From positions 186,001-250,000 of the forward strand of contig NZ_JAQKQJ010000005.1 of NCBI RefSeq assembly GCF_029109325.1: a DNA stretch of 64,000 bases. The letters run 5' to 3'. Under the pieces are notes generated by a model. That model was not told the origin of the DNA, did no database searches, and saw only the letters and a program-made list of their open reading frames with translations. Shown here piece by piece: positions 57,574 to 64,000 of the stretch. The first letter of the stretch is position 1. Each line of letters begins with the position of its first letter. This stretch comes from Nodosilinea sp. PGN35. Lineage in GTDB: Bacteria > Cyanobacteriota > Cyanobacteriia > Phormidesmidales > Phormidesmidaceae. The position numbers and the translations under genes were made by a program.

Positions 57574-58947
57574 ATGTTTCAGGCGACGCGGCGGCGACTG
57601 GCGCTCTGGTATACGGCGGTAACGGCGGTGTTGCTGCTGCTGTTTGCCAGTGGCTTTTACCTCTACGTGCGCACCACCCTGGTCGAGCGGGTGGACGACA
57701 CCCTGAACCACGTGGTGGAGGTGGTGGAGCGATCGCTCGTGATTGAGCCATCCCCCACGGGCGATCGCGTCTTTGCCACCGTCGCCACCGACAGCCCACC
57801 CCTGCGGGTCAACGTCGAGGCCAGCTTTCGCGACAACGCCCGCGCCGTCGAAGACGACCACATCGACCTGGAGTGGTTTGACCGCGATGGGCAGCTGCTG
57901 TGGTCCACCTTTACCGACCTACAGCCCGTACCCCTGCACGTCAACCCGGCGGGCGAAACGGTGCAGGTGGGGCCAGACACCTTCTTTCGCCAGATCACCG
58001 AGCGGGTGCAAGACCAGGGCCAGGTGCTGGGCTACCTGCGGGTCAGCCACCCCTGGTTTGAGGTCACCAAGCCCAGCCGTCGGCTGATGGTAGACCTCGC
58101 CCTGGGCACCAGCCTGATGGTGGCGGCGGTGGCAGCGATCGGCTGGCTGCTCTCGGGGATCGCGATCGCCCCCGTGCGCGACTCCTACCAGCAGCTCAAG
58201 CAGTTCACCGCCGATGCCTCCCACGAGCTGCGCAACCCGATCGCGGTGATCCAGACCAATGCCCAGGTGGCGCTGTCCGACCCCGATCCCGACGTCGAGA
58301 TTCAGCAGCAGCAGTTTCAGGTGATCGAGCGGCTCACCCGACGGCTGGGCCGCCTGGTGGATGACCTGCTGTTTCTGGCCCGTCAGGAGAGCGGGCTGAT
58401 TGCCTTTGCCCCGGCTTCGCTGAGCCTGGAGGGGCTGCTGGAGGAGGTGGTGGAGGAGCAGCAGGTGATGGCCGCCGAGCGCCAGATTGCCCTGCGGGTG
58501 AATGTGGCGGACGATACCCCCGGCAAACCACGGGCCAAATCTTCGGCTCTGCTGGCGGCTCCCCCCACCGCCAGCTCCACAATTCTGGGCGATCCCGGCC
58601 AGCTCACCCGGCTGTTCACCAACTTGATCAGCAATGCGGTGCAGTACACCCCCGAGGGCGGCACCGTGACGGTGCAGGTCAAGGCCACCAAGCACCAGGG
58701 CCAGCCAGCGGTGCAGGTCACCATCCACGATACCGGCATTGGCATGGATGAAGCGGCGCTGGCCCACGCCTTCGATCGCTTCTACCGGGCCGACCCGTCG
58801 CGGCTGCGCAGCGGGGAGCAGGGTACCGGGCTGGGGCTGGCGATCGCCAAGGTCATTGTCGATGCCCACCGCGGCCACATTCACCTCGACAGCCAGCCGG
58901 GGCAGGGGACGACCGTCACCGTCGTACTGCCCCAGGGGAGCGGCTAG
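57574..58947 (+). CDS. Sensor histidine kinase
   Basis: A 457-aa two-component sensor. Membrane segment 1 (about residues 11-32) and segment 2 (about 176-200) enclose a periplasmic sensing domain of about 140 residues that I cannot assign. After a short linker (no clear HAMP) comes the H-box FTADASHELRNPIAVI with the phosphorylated His217. The ATPase domain shows the N-box LISNAVQYTPEG, the G1 box DTGIGM, the F-box FDRFYRAD and the G2 box GTGLGLAIAK. No response regulator gene lies next to it. Its start is six bases past the HEPN stop, implying one transcript. Confidence 0.92.
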   Translation: MFQATRRRLALWYTAVTAVLLLLFASGFYLYVRTTLVERVDDTLNHVVEVVERSLVIEPSPTGDRVFATVATDSPPLRVNVEASFRDNARAVEDDHIDLEWFDRDGQLLWSTFTDLQPVPLHVNPAGETVQVGPDTFFRQITERVQDQGQVLGYLRVSHPWFEVTKPSRRLMVDLALGTSLMVAAVAAIGWLLSGIAIAPVRDSYQQLKQFTADASHELRNPIAVIQTNAQVALSDPDPDVEIQQQQFQVIERLTRRLGRLVDDLLFLARQESGLIAFAPASLSLEGLLEEVVEEQQVMAAERQIALRVNVADDTPGKPRAKSSALLAAPPTASSTILGDPGQLTRLFTNLISNAVQYTPEGGTVTVQVKATKHQGQPAVQVTIHDTGIGMDEAALAHAFDRFYRADPSRLRSGEQGTGLGLAIAKVIVDAHRGHIHLDSQPGQGTTVTVVLPQGSG

Positions 58948-59379
58948 CAGGTAGACAGATGAGTCGGTGCAGGATGAATGGCAAGGGGAGAGGGAGAGCT
59001 GTTGCGAAACATCAACGGAGGTTACAGACTCCGGTTTGTTTCTCAAAAGAGAGTTAAAATCAGCAGAGATATTTGCACCTGGTGGAAGGTACGCGGATCG
59101 CTGCGATTCGCAAAGCGTTCGGACCCGACTCGGAACGAGTATCCGTCCCGGAATCGCCCCCGACTTCTCCGTGCTGCCCCAGCTGTACTCCCTCGGGTCA
59201 GGTGATCCCCAAGGCTACATCGCTGCCTTTTTGAACCTACCCAATCTGCCGAATCGCCCCCAGGGCTTTGATCCCCGGCCCTAAGTTTTTAAGAAAATTC
59301 GATTCCTGATGGCGGCGCGGCTCAGTCTCAGCTGGCTGCCTGGTTCGACGTTCGATTCCTCACTCATTTTCCTTTTCCT
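58948..59379. other. 432-base intergenic region
   Basis: Between the kinase and the GH57 gene, both on the plus strand. An open frame at 58967-59284 has no recognisable content and unusual composition; I do not count it. A weak hairpin AGGGC (59262-59266) with GCCCT (59278-59282), followed by AAGTTTTT, could end the kinase transcript. No tRNA fits, although GTTCGATTC occurs near 59350. Confidence 0.4.
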
Positions 59380-62043
59380 ATGGCTGATTCACTCCAGCAT
59401 TCGGCGTTGCAGGCTGCTCCTGCGGCCCAAAATTCCTATGATGGCCCCCACGATGGCCTGATCCCCGCCGTCAGCACCGGGGTATTTGTCTGCGTGCACG
59501 GCCACTTTTACCAGCCGCCGCGCGAAAATCCTTACCTGGACGCGATTGAGAAGCAGCCCAGCGCCGCTCCCTACCACAACTGGAACGAGCGCATCCACCA
59601 CGAGTGCTACCGGCCCAACGCCTTTGCCCGCATTCTCAACGATCGCGGCGAAGTGGTGCGCATCGTCAACACCTTTGAGTACATCAGCTTTAACATCGGC
59701 CCCACCCTGCTGAGCTGGATGGAGCGCTACGACCTGGAGACCTACCAGCGCATTCTCGACGCCGATCGCAACAGCTGTGAGCGGCTCAGCGGCCACGGCA
59801 ACGCCATCGCCCAGGTGTACAACCACATCATTTTGCCCCTGGCCAACCCGCGCGACAAAGTCACCCAGGTGCGCTGGGGCATCGCAGATTTTCACCGCCG
59901 CTTTGGCCGCCAGCCCGAGGGCATCTGGCTGGCCGAAACCGCGATCGACTACCCCACCCTCGACGTGCTCCACGCCGAGGGGATCAAGTTCACCATTCTG
60001 GCTCCGTCCCAGGTGCAGCGCTGCCGACCCATGGTCAGCTACAACGGCGAGCGCGACAGCTGGCAAGAGGTGGGCGGCGGCCAGATCGACCCCAGCCGTC
60101 CCTACCGCTGCTTTCTGAAAGATGCCAACGGCAACCCCGATCCCAGCCGCCACATCGACATTTTCTTCTACGACGGCCCGATCTCCCGCGACATGGGCTT
60201 TAACGACGTGCTGAGTTCGTCCCAGCACTTTGTCGGGCGCATCGGCCAGGCCATCCACGGCGATCACCGCCCCTTCCAGCTGATCTCGGTGGCTACCGAC
60301 GGCGAAACCTTTGGCCACCACCGGGGCGGGGCCGAAAAAGCCCTCGCCTACGCCGTCACCGAAGAATTTCCCCGCCAGGGCTGGACGGTGACCAACTACG
60401 CCCACTACCTGGCCACCCACCCCCCCACCTGGGAAGCCGAACTCAAGCCCGTCACCGCCTGGAGCTGCTCCCACGGCGTCGATCGCTGGCAGGATGACTG
60501 TGGCTGTGGCGGCGGCGGGGTCTGGAACCAGCAGTGGCGGCGACCCCTGCGCGAGGCCCTCAACTGGCTGCGCGACCAGCTGGCGACCGTGTACGAAGAG
60601 CACGGAGCGACCCTGCTGCGCGATCCCTGGGCGGCGCGGGATGCCTACGTGGGGGTGATGGGCGATCGCAGCCCCGAGAGCCTGAACGCCTTCTTTAAGA
60701 CCCACCAGACCCACAAACTGTCGGCGATCGAGCGGGTCACCGCCCTGCAACTGCTGGAAATGCAGCGCCACGCCCTGTTTATGTACACCAGCTGCGGCTG
60801 GTTTTTTGAAGAACTCTCGCGCCCCGAGGGCACTCAGATTCTGCGCTACGCCGCCCGCGCCATCGAGCTGGCCGGCGAAGTGGCGGGGATCGCCCTGGAG
60901 CCCGAGTTTGTCAAGCGGCTGCTCCACGCCCCCAGCAATATCGAAGACTTTGCCACCGGGGCTGGGGTCTACGAGGCGCTGGTCAAGCCCTCCCGCATTT
61001 CCCTGGAGCAGGTGGTGGCCCACTACGCCATGGGCTCGCTGTTTACCGACTACCACCGCGAGCAGACCGTCTACTGCTACAGCGTCCAGCAGCACGACTA
61101 CCGCCGCCAGCGCCTGGGGCCAATGTCCCTCGCCGTGGGCCAGGTCGAAATCACCTCCACCATTACCCGCGAGAGCCTCAACCTGGCCTTTGCGGTGGTG
61201 CACCTGGGCGGCTGGGACTTCCACTGCGGCATCAAGAGCATGCGATCGCGCCTCGACTACACCCAGGCCAAGGCCGCCGTATTCGAAAGCCTGAGCGCCG
61301 CCAGCGCCGCCCAGGTGATTCTCGCCATCAACAGCGCCTTTGGCCCCCACACCTACGGCCTGCAAGACCTGTTTGCCGAAGAGCGCCACCGCATGATGGG
61401 TCTACTCTCCCAGGACACCCTGCTGCGCCTCGACCAGCTCTACGCCCAGGTCTACCGCGACAACTACGGCGTGCTGCGCGCCTTCCACCGCGACGGCCTG
61501 CCGGTGCCCAAAGAGCTACAAGTCGCCGCCGACATCACCCTCAGTCACCGGGCCATGGAGGTACTGCAATCCCTGGAGCGCGAAACCAGCGACCCTACCG
61601 TCAGCCCCCTGCGCCAGGGCGAAGACTACCTGAATGAGCTGGAGGCGATCGCCACCGAAGCCAGCACCTGCAACGCCTCCCTGTCGCTGGCGGCGGCCAA
61701 GCCCATGCTGGAGCGGCTGATTGGGCGATCGGTCTGGCAAATTCTCAACCAGGCACCGACCGAATCCCTCGCCGCCGATGTGGACTGGCTGGGGCGACTG
61801 GTCAACCTCGGCCAGCAGCTCAACCTGGGCCTTTCGCTAGAACGCCCCCAGGAGCTGTACTACCAGCACCTCAACCGCCAGATCTTCGCCCTGCTCAAAC
61901 AGGCAGCGGTGTCTAGGAAGCCTCTTGGCCAAGACAGCCGCGCCCAGGTCAACGACATCCTCCGCCTCGGCGAATACCTGTCGATGGATGTGGGTGCGGT
62001 GCTGAAAGCGCTAGATCACCTCGATCCGGGTCGGCCCGCATAA
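59380..62043 (+). CDS. Glycoside hydrolase family 57 protein with DUF3536
   Basis: An 887-aa protein. The N-terminal half is a GH57-type barrel: VCVHGHFYQPPRENPYLD, HNWNERIHHECYRPN, then GIWLAETAIDYPTLD with the likely nucleophile Glu and VATDGETFGHHRGGAEKA with the likely acid Asp. The C-terminal half is DUF3536 (from about residue 430). GH57 enzymes act on alpha-glucans such as glycogen; cyanobacterial members of this architecture have no settled function. No signal peptide is seen, so it should act in the cytoplasm. The ATG at 59380 follows a C/T-rich leader. Length and intact motifs suggest an active enzyme. Confidence 0.92.
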   Translation: MADSLQHSALQAAPAAQNSYDGPHDGLIPAVSTGVFVCVHGHFYQPPRENPYLDAIEKQPSAAPYHNWNERIHHECYRPNAFARILNDRGEVVRIVNTFEYISFNIGPTLLSWMERYDLETYQRILDADRNSCERLSGHGNAIAQVYNHIILPLANPRDKVTQVRWGIADFHRRFGRQPEGIWLAETAIDYPTLDVLHAEGIKFTILAPSQVQRCRPMVSYNGERDSWQEVGGGQIDPSRPYRCFLKDANGNPDPSRHIDIFFYDGPISRDMGFNDVLSSSQHFVGRIGQAIHGDHRPFQLISVATDGETFGHHRGGAEKALAYAVTEEFPRQGWTVTNYAHYLATHPPTWEAELKPVTAWSCSHGVDRWQDDCGCGGGGVWNQQWRRPLREALNWLRDQLATVYEEHGATLLRDPWAARDAYVGVMGDRSPESLNAFFKTHQTHKLSAIERVTALQLLEMQRHALFMYTSCGWFFEELSRPEGTQILRYAARAIELAGEVAGIALEPEFVKRLLHAPSNIEDFATGAGVYEALVKPSRISLEQVVAHYAMGSLFTDYHREQTVYCYSVQQHDYRRQRLGPMSLAVGQVEITSTITRESLNLAFAVVHLGGWDFHCGIKSMRSRLDYTQAKAAVFESLSAASAAQVILAINSAFGPHTYGLQDLFAEERHRMMGLLSQDTLLRLDQLYAQVYRDNYGVLRAFHRDGLPVPKELQVAADITLSHRAMEVLQSLERETSDPTVSPLRQGEDYLNELEAIATEASTCNASLSLAAAKPMLERLIGRSVWQILNQAPTESLAADVDWLGRLVNLGQQLNLGLSLERPQELYYQHLNRQIFALLKQAAVSRKPLGQDSRAQVNDILRLGEYLSMDVGAVLKALDHLDPGRPA

Positions 62044-62060
62044 ACAGGTTGGACATTGAT

Positions 62061-62336
62061 ATGAGCGGCCAAGACTCAACCAATATCTCTCGCACTAATT
62101 GGGCGGCACTAGAGTCAAAGGAGGATGAAGGAATTGATTATTCCGACATTCCTCCTTTGTCGGAAGAGTTCTTCGAGAAGGCAACCTTAAGAAATCCGGC
62201 ATCACAAGCCCAGCAGCTTGTGCAAATTGAGCCTGATGTGTCGCAGTGGTTTCAGGCTTGAGGCGGAGAATACAAAGATCTACTTAACTCAATTTTGCGT
62301 GGGTACGTTGAAAGTCATACTAGGTCAAGTTCTTGA
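62061..62336 (+). pseudogene. BrnA-like antitoxin gene interrupted by an in-frame TGA
   Basis: The frame from ATG 62061 encodes MSGQDSTNISRTNWAALESK, a middle part with IDYSDIPPLSEEFFEKATLR, and PDVSQWFQA, then meets TGA at 62259-62261. Without any shift the frame continues GGEYKDLLNSILRGYVESH to a second stop at 62334-62336. Together this is the full BrnA/RHH-type antitoxin pattern (WFQAxGxxY then INxxLRxYVE). So one stop splits the gene and removes the part that completes the DNA-binding fold. It starts 17 bases past the GH57 gene. No BrnT toxin gene adjoins it, so the gene appears solitary. Confidence 0.8.
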
Positions 62337-62548
62337 GTTTGCCCATCATGATGCTCAGCCATCGATGAGGCGGCAAGTTTTGCCAATAGATCTGATGAGC
62401 GGGAAAATGACTCATCCCAACTCCGCTCTTCTTCAATTTCTTCTAGAATGATAAACGCGATCGCATTTTGCTCATTCTCAGGCCATGTCTGCAACCGTGC
62501 GATCGCAACTAAATTTACAAGGGCAAGTACAATACGATACCGCTCCAC
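62315..62548 (-). CDS. Small antitoxin-like protein, possibly decayed
   Basis: A 77-aa reading frame whose middle, LQTWPENEQNAIAFIILEEI then EEERSWDESFSRSSDLLAKL, and end, GQTQELDLV, follow a pattern I know from cyanobacterial antitoxin-like proteins that pair with ParE/RelE toxins. The only start is a GTG at 62548, inside the end of the DUF5615 gene, and the first 18 residues (MERYRIVLALVNLVAIAR) do not fit the pattern. The N-terminus may be lost, or the gene may be expressed by coupling to the DUF5615 gene. It overlaps the end of the BrnA-like gene in antisense (62315-62336). Confidence 0.5.
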   Translation of the reverse strand: MERYRIVLALVNLVAIARLQTWPENEQNAIAFIILEEIEEERSWDESFSRSSDLLAKLAASSMAEHHDGQTQELDLV

Positions 62549-62865
62549 TCATCTTGCTCACTACCTTCGATCAGCAGTAGTAATTCATCAATTACCTGTC
62601 TGACAGGCATCCGGTCGTTGATCACAAATAGCCCTGGCATTAGCTGCCCCTGGGACAAGCGCTTGTAAGCGAAATTTGGCATTGTTGCGCGATCGTGAGT
62701 TAAGAGAATGCGCCCATTGCTCGCTGCCCAATCCAGAATTGCTGGATCGTCTACTTTTCGCAGCCCAACATCTTGAACCCTCAGTAAATCGAGACTTGGC
62801 TGTCGAAGAAATAGCCCTCGTACAACATCACCATTAAAGTTCTCGTCGCTCAGCAACCTCAGCAT
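62515..62865 (-). CDS. DUF5615 PIN-like toxin-type protein
   Basis: A 116-aa protein of the DUF5615 group, a PIN-like nuclease fold. Acidic residues of the fold are in LRLLSDENFNGDVVRGL, VGLRKVDDPAILDWAASNGR and ILLTHDRATMPNFA. Such proteins pair with DUF433 antitoxins in cyanobacteria and other bacteria, though toxicity has been little tested. The ATG at 62865 overlaps the end of the DUF433 gene by 32 bases, which implies translational coupling. Confidence 0.85.
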   Translation of the reverse strand: MLRLLSDENFNGDVVRGLFLRQPSLDLLRVQDVGLRKVDDPAILDWAASNGRILLTHDRATMPNFAYKRLSQGQLMPGLFVINDRMPVRQVIDELLLLIEGSEQDEWSGIVLYLPL

Positions 62866-63202
62866 GGCAGGTTTGGTGAGTTTTTTGTGCTAGGAGCCGC
62901 GATCGAATAAGGCTTAGATCAGGTTGAGCTTCTGAGAGTTGCTGTCGAACAGATTCTGCTAGCTGTTCACGCTCGCTCAAATAAGATTCTATTTCTTGCT
63001 GATGCCGAAGGTAATAGCCAATTGTGCTGTAAACGTCAGAGAGAGAAAGGGTCGAGTATCTTTGCACAATGGTTTCTGGAGGAGCACCATCCTGAAATGC
63101 TCGAATCACGAGTTCTAGCAGAACCCTTGAGTTGCCAACCCGAATTGCCCCTGCTGCATCTTCTGTAAGCGGTGGGGACTCACGCTCTAAGGCAAGACTC
63201 AT
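62834..63202 (-). CDS. DUF433 antitoxin-type protein
   Basis: A 122-aa protein with a DUF433 helix-turn-helix domain: LTEDAAGAIRVGNSRVLLEL, VIRAFQDGAPPETIVQRY, then LSLSDVYSTIGYYLRHQQEI. A helical C-terminus with a leucine/glutamate-rich stretch (LSEREQLAESVRQQL) follows. It is the presumed antitoxin of the DUF5615 gene, which starts inside its last codons. The ATG at 63202 is chosen; upstream codons to 63304 are A/T-rich and unlike the domain. Confidence 0.87.
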   Translation of the reverse strand: MSLALERESPPLTEDAAGAIRVGNSRVLLELVIRAFQDGAPPETIVQRYSTLSLSDVYSTIGYYLRHQQEIESYLSEREQLAESVRQQLSEAQPDLSLIRSRLLAQKTHQTCHAEVAERREL

Positions 63203-63316
63203 AGTTTTATCTCCATTAACTACTAAAGAATAAGCTGATGCTAGTCTCGGCAAAATAGTCGACAATCTCATTGAGATCTTAGCTGGCAAGAACGTTAATG
63301 ACATAGCGATTCATGG

Positions 63317-63571
63317 CTAGTTTGCCTGCCGAAAGCGCTCTAGAAGGCCATTTACAATGGTTTCACCATCGACTGGGGCTGTTTGGGCAGAGGCTTCGAT
63401 TGCTGCGTCAATTTTTGCCCGTACGTTTTCGACCCACTCGGCTTCAGAGCGATCGTACTCATCTAACAATCTCAGAGCAATTTCTAAAACTTCTTCAGTA
63501 GAGCGATGTTTGCCAAATTGAAGCTTTGCTTCAACAAAACGCTCTTGGCCGGGAGTAAAATTGATACTCAT
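63317..63571 (-). CDS. ParD-like type II antitoxin
   Basis: An 84-aa ParD-type (CC2985 group) antitoxin: MSINFTPGQERFVEAKLQFG, then HRSTEEVLEIALRLLDEYD with the ribbon-helix-helix, and a helical tail VNGLLERFRQAN. ParD normally binds its operator and a ParE toxin. No ParE gene follows; the next gene downstream is DUF433, 114 bases away, and the VapC-like gene lies 36 bases upstream on the same strand. So it appears solitary or pairs with another toxin. Confidence 0.83.
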   Translation of the reverse strand: MSINFTPGQERFVEAKLQFGKHRSTEEVLEIALRLLDEYDRSEAEWVENVRAKIDAAIEASAQTAPVDGETIVNGLLERFRQAN

Positions 63572-63607
63572 AAGGAATCTCTCAATTGTCACTTTTAAGC
63601 AGGAAAA

Positions 63608-63991
63608 CTACATGGTGTTTACTGCGTATGCGCGAATTGCTGTATCGACAGTGGCTATGGTCAACTGATTTGCCAAAGCCTGACAAATTAGCATTCTGTC
63701 AAAGGGATCGCGATGTAAAGGCGGTAGTTTAGCTAGCTGAACTACACTGCTCTCATTGAGGTCAAGGCTGGCAATTTGATGAAGGTCGCGCTGTTTAGGC
63801 AGGTACGTCTCAGGTGTTTCAGGCAAAGGCAACTTACCCAATTGATATTTCACAATTACTTCCCAAATTGAGACGGCACTTAGATAGACTTCATTATCTG
63901 GATTACGAATGCTATCGCGAACATTAGCTGAAAGCTGAGTGTCGCCACTGATGAACCATAGAAAAATATGGGTGTCTAGCAGAATCCTCAT
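63608..63991 (-). CDS. VapC-like PIN domain toxin
   Basis: A 127-aa PIN-domain ribonuclease-type protein. The acidic residues are in MRILLDTHIFLWFISGD, SAVSIWEVIVKYQLGKL and DPFDRMLICQALANQLTIAT followed by VDTAI. VapC toxins cut tRNA or rRNA. The ATG at 63991 is preceded by TGAAGGCAA, where the TGA is perhaps the stop of an antitoxin gene beyond the right edge. All four PIN carboxylates appear present, so it is probably active. Confidence 0.88.
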   Translation of the reverse strand: MRILLDTHIFLWFISGDTQLSANVRDSIRNPDNEVYLSAVSIWEVIVKYQLGKLPLPETPETYLPKQRDLHQIASLDLNESSVVQLAKLPPLHRDPFDRMLICQALANQLTIATVDTAIRAYAVNTM

Positions 63992-64000
63992 TTGCCTTCA

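Noticed and set aside
58967..59284. 105-codon open frame between the kinase and the GH57 gene
   Set aside because: It has no recognisable domain, an uneven composition and no good ribosome-binding site.
59335..59365. Possible tRNA T-arm (GTTCGATTC)
   Set aside because: The flanking bases do not pair into a T-stem and no acceptor or anticodon arm can be built upstream.
59389..61389. Long open frame (666 codons) on the minus strand opposite the GH57/DUF3536 gene
   Set aside because: It is a mirror of a strongly coding GC-rich gene; the plus-strand product has clear catalytic motifs, and the antisense product is Gly/Val/His-rich with none.

Overview
The window comes from a cyanobacterium, most likely a filamentous one with a GC-rich genome. 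It encodes chlorophyll synthase (chlG), a Psb35-like photosystem II protein, the Ycf49-like DUF2499/DUF3593 pair, a Get3d-type ATPase and a type IV pilus cluster in the cyanobacterial pilMNOQ form. The palindrome GCGATCGC (HIP1) and its fragments recur throughout. The presence of lptC, a secretin and lipoproteins agrees with a Gram-negative envelope. No rRNA, tRNA, CRISPR array, prophage or insertion sequence was found.

Layout. 1-4560: a polar amino acid ABC importer (aapJ-aapQ-aapM-aapP, minus strand, aapP cut by the left edge), with a terminator-like hairpin between aapJ and aapQ. 4769-13746: comF, a PEP-synthase-like protein with a degenerate ATP-binding half, glutathione peroxidase, csaB, DUF2499/DUF3593, glutathione reductase and a TenA_E-type protein. 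13896-19459: lptC, a LabA-like NYN protein, metG, lepB and a cysteine synthase. 19751-25572: two HAD phosphatases, a TenA_C-type protein, a DUF4440 protein, a polysaccharide deacetylase and an oligopeptide/dipeptide-type permease pair. 25710-37816: a 7TM-HD phosphohydrolase, an unrecognised gene, a peptidoglycan-binding protein, hisF, DUF2862, get3d, chlG, a class A penicillin-binding protein, psb35-like and a small conserved gene. 38085-42435: potA-potD-potB-potC polyamine importer. 42691-48443: a small lipoprotein and pilMNOQ, which face each other across a terminator. 48886-56710: purT, a solitary sugar-binding lipoprotein, an APH-family kinase, a small acidic protein, an HpsL-like O-antigen-ligase-type protein, a Uma2 nuclease and an exported metallo-beta-lactamase-fold protein. 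56868-58947: an MNT/HEPN pair running directly into a sensor histidine kinase. 59380-62043: a GH57/DUF3536 protein. 62061-63991: a cluster of toxin-antitoxin-type genes.

The window is mostly core housekeeping, transport and envelope genes, with accessory material in the last 8 kb. Intergenic spaces carry several repeat families: a composite element (G-rich, then A/T-rich inverted repeat, then C-rich), long perfect palindromes with a GTTC/GAAC core, a GTAGGGTGCAT hairpin repeat and short tandem arrays.

I did not find a clearly new biological system. The best candidates for a second look are the MNT-HEPN-histidine kinase unit, the Get3d protein lacking the P-loop lysine, the BrnA-like antitoxin gene with an in-frame TGA inside the toxin-antitoxin cluster, the two hairpins placed to modulate downstream genes, and the palindromic repeat families. 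All start sites are my choice from homology patterns and ribosome-binding sites.
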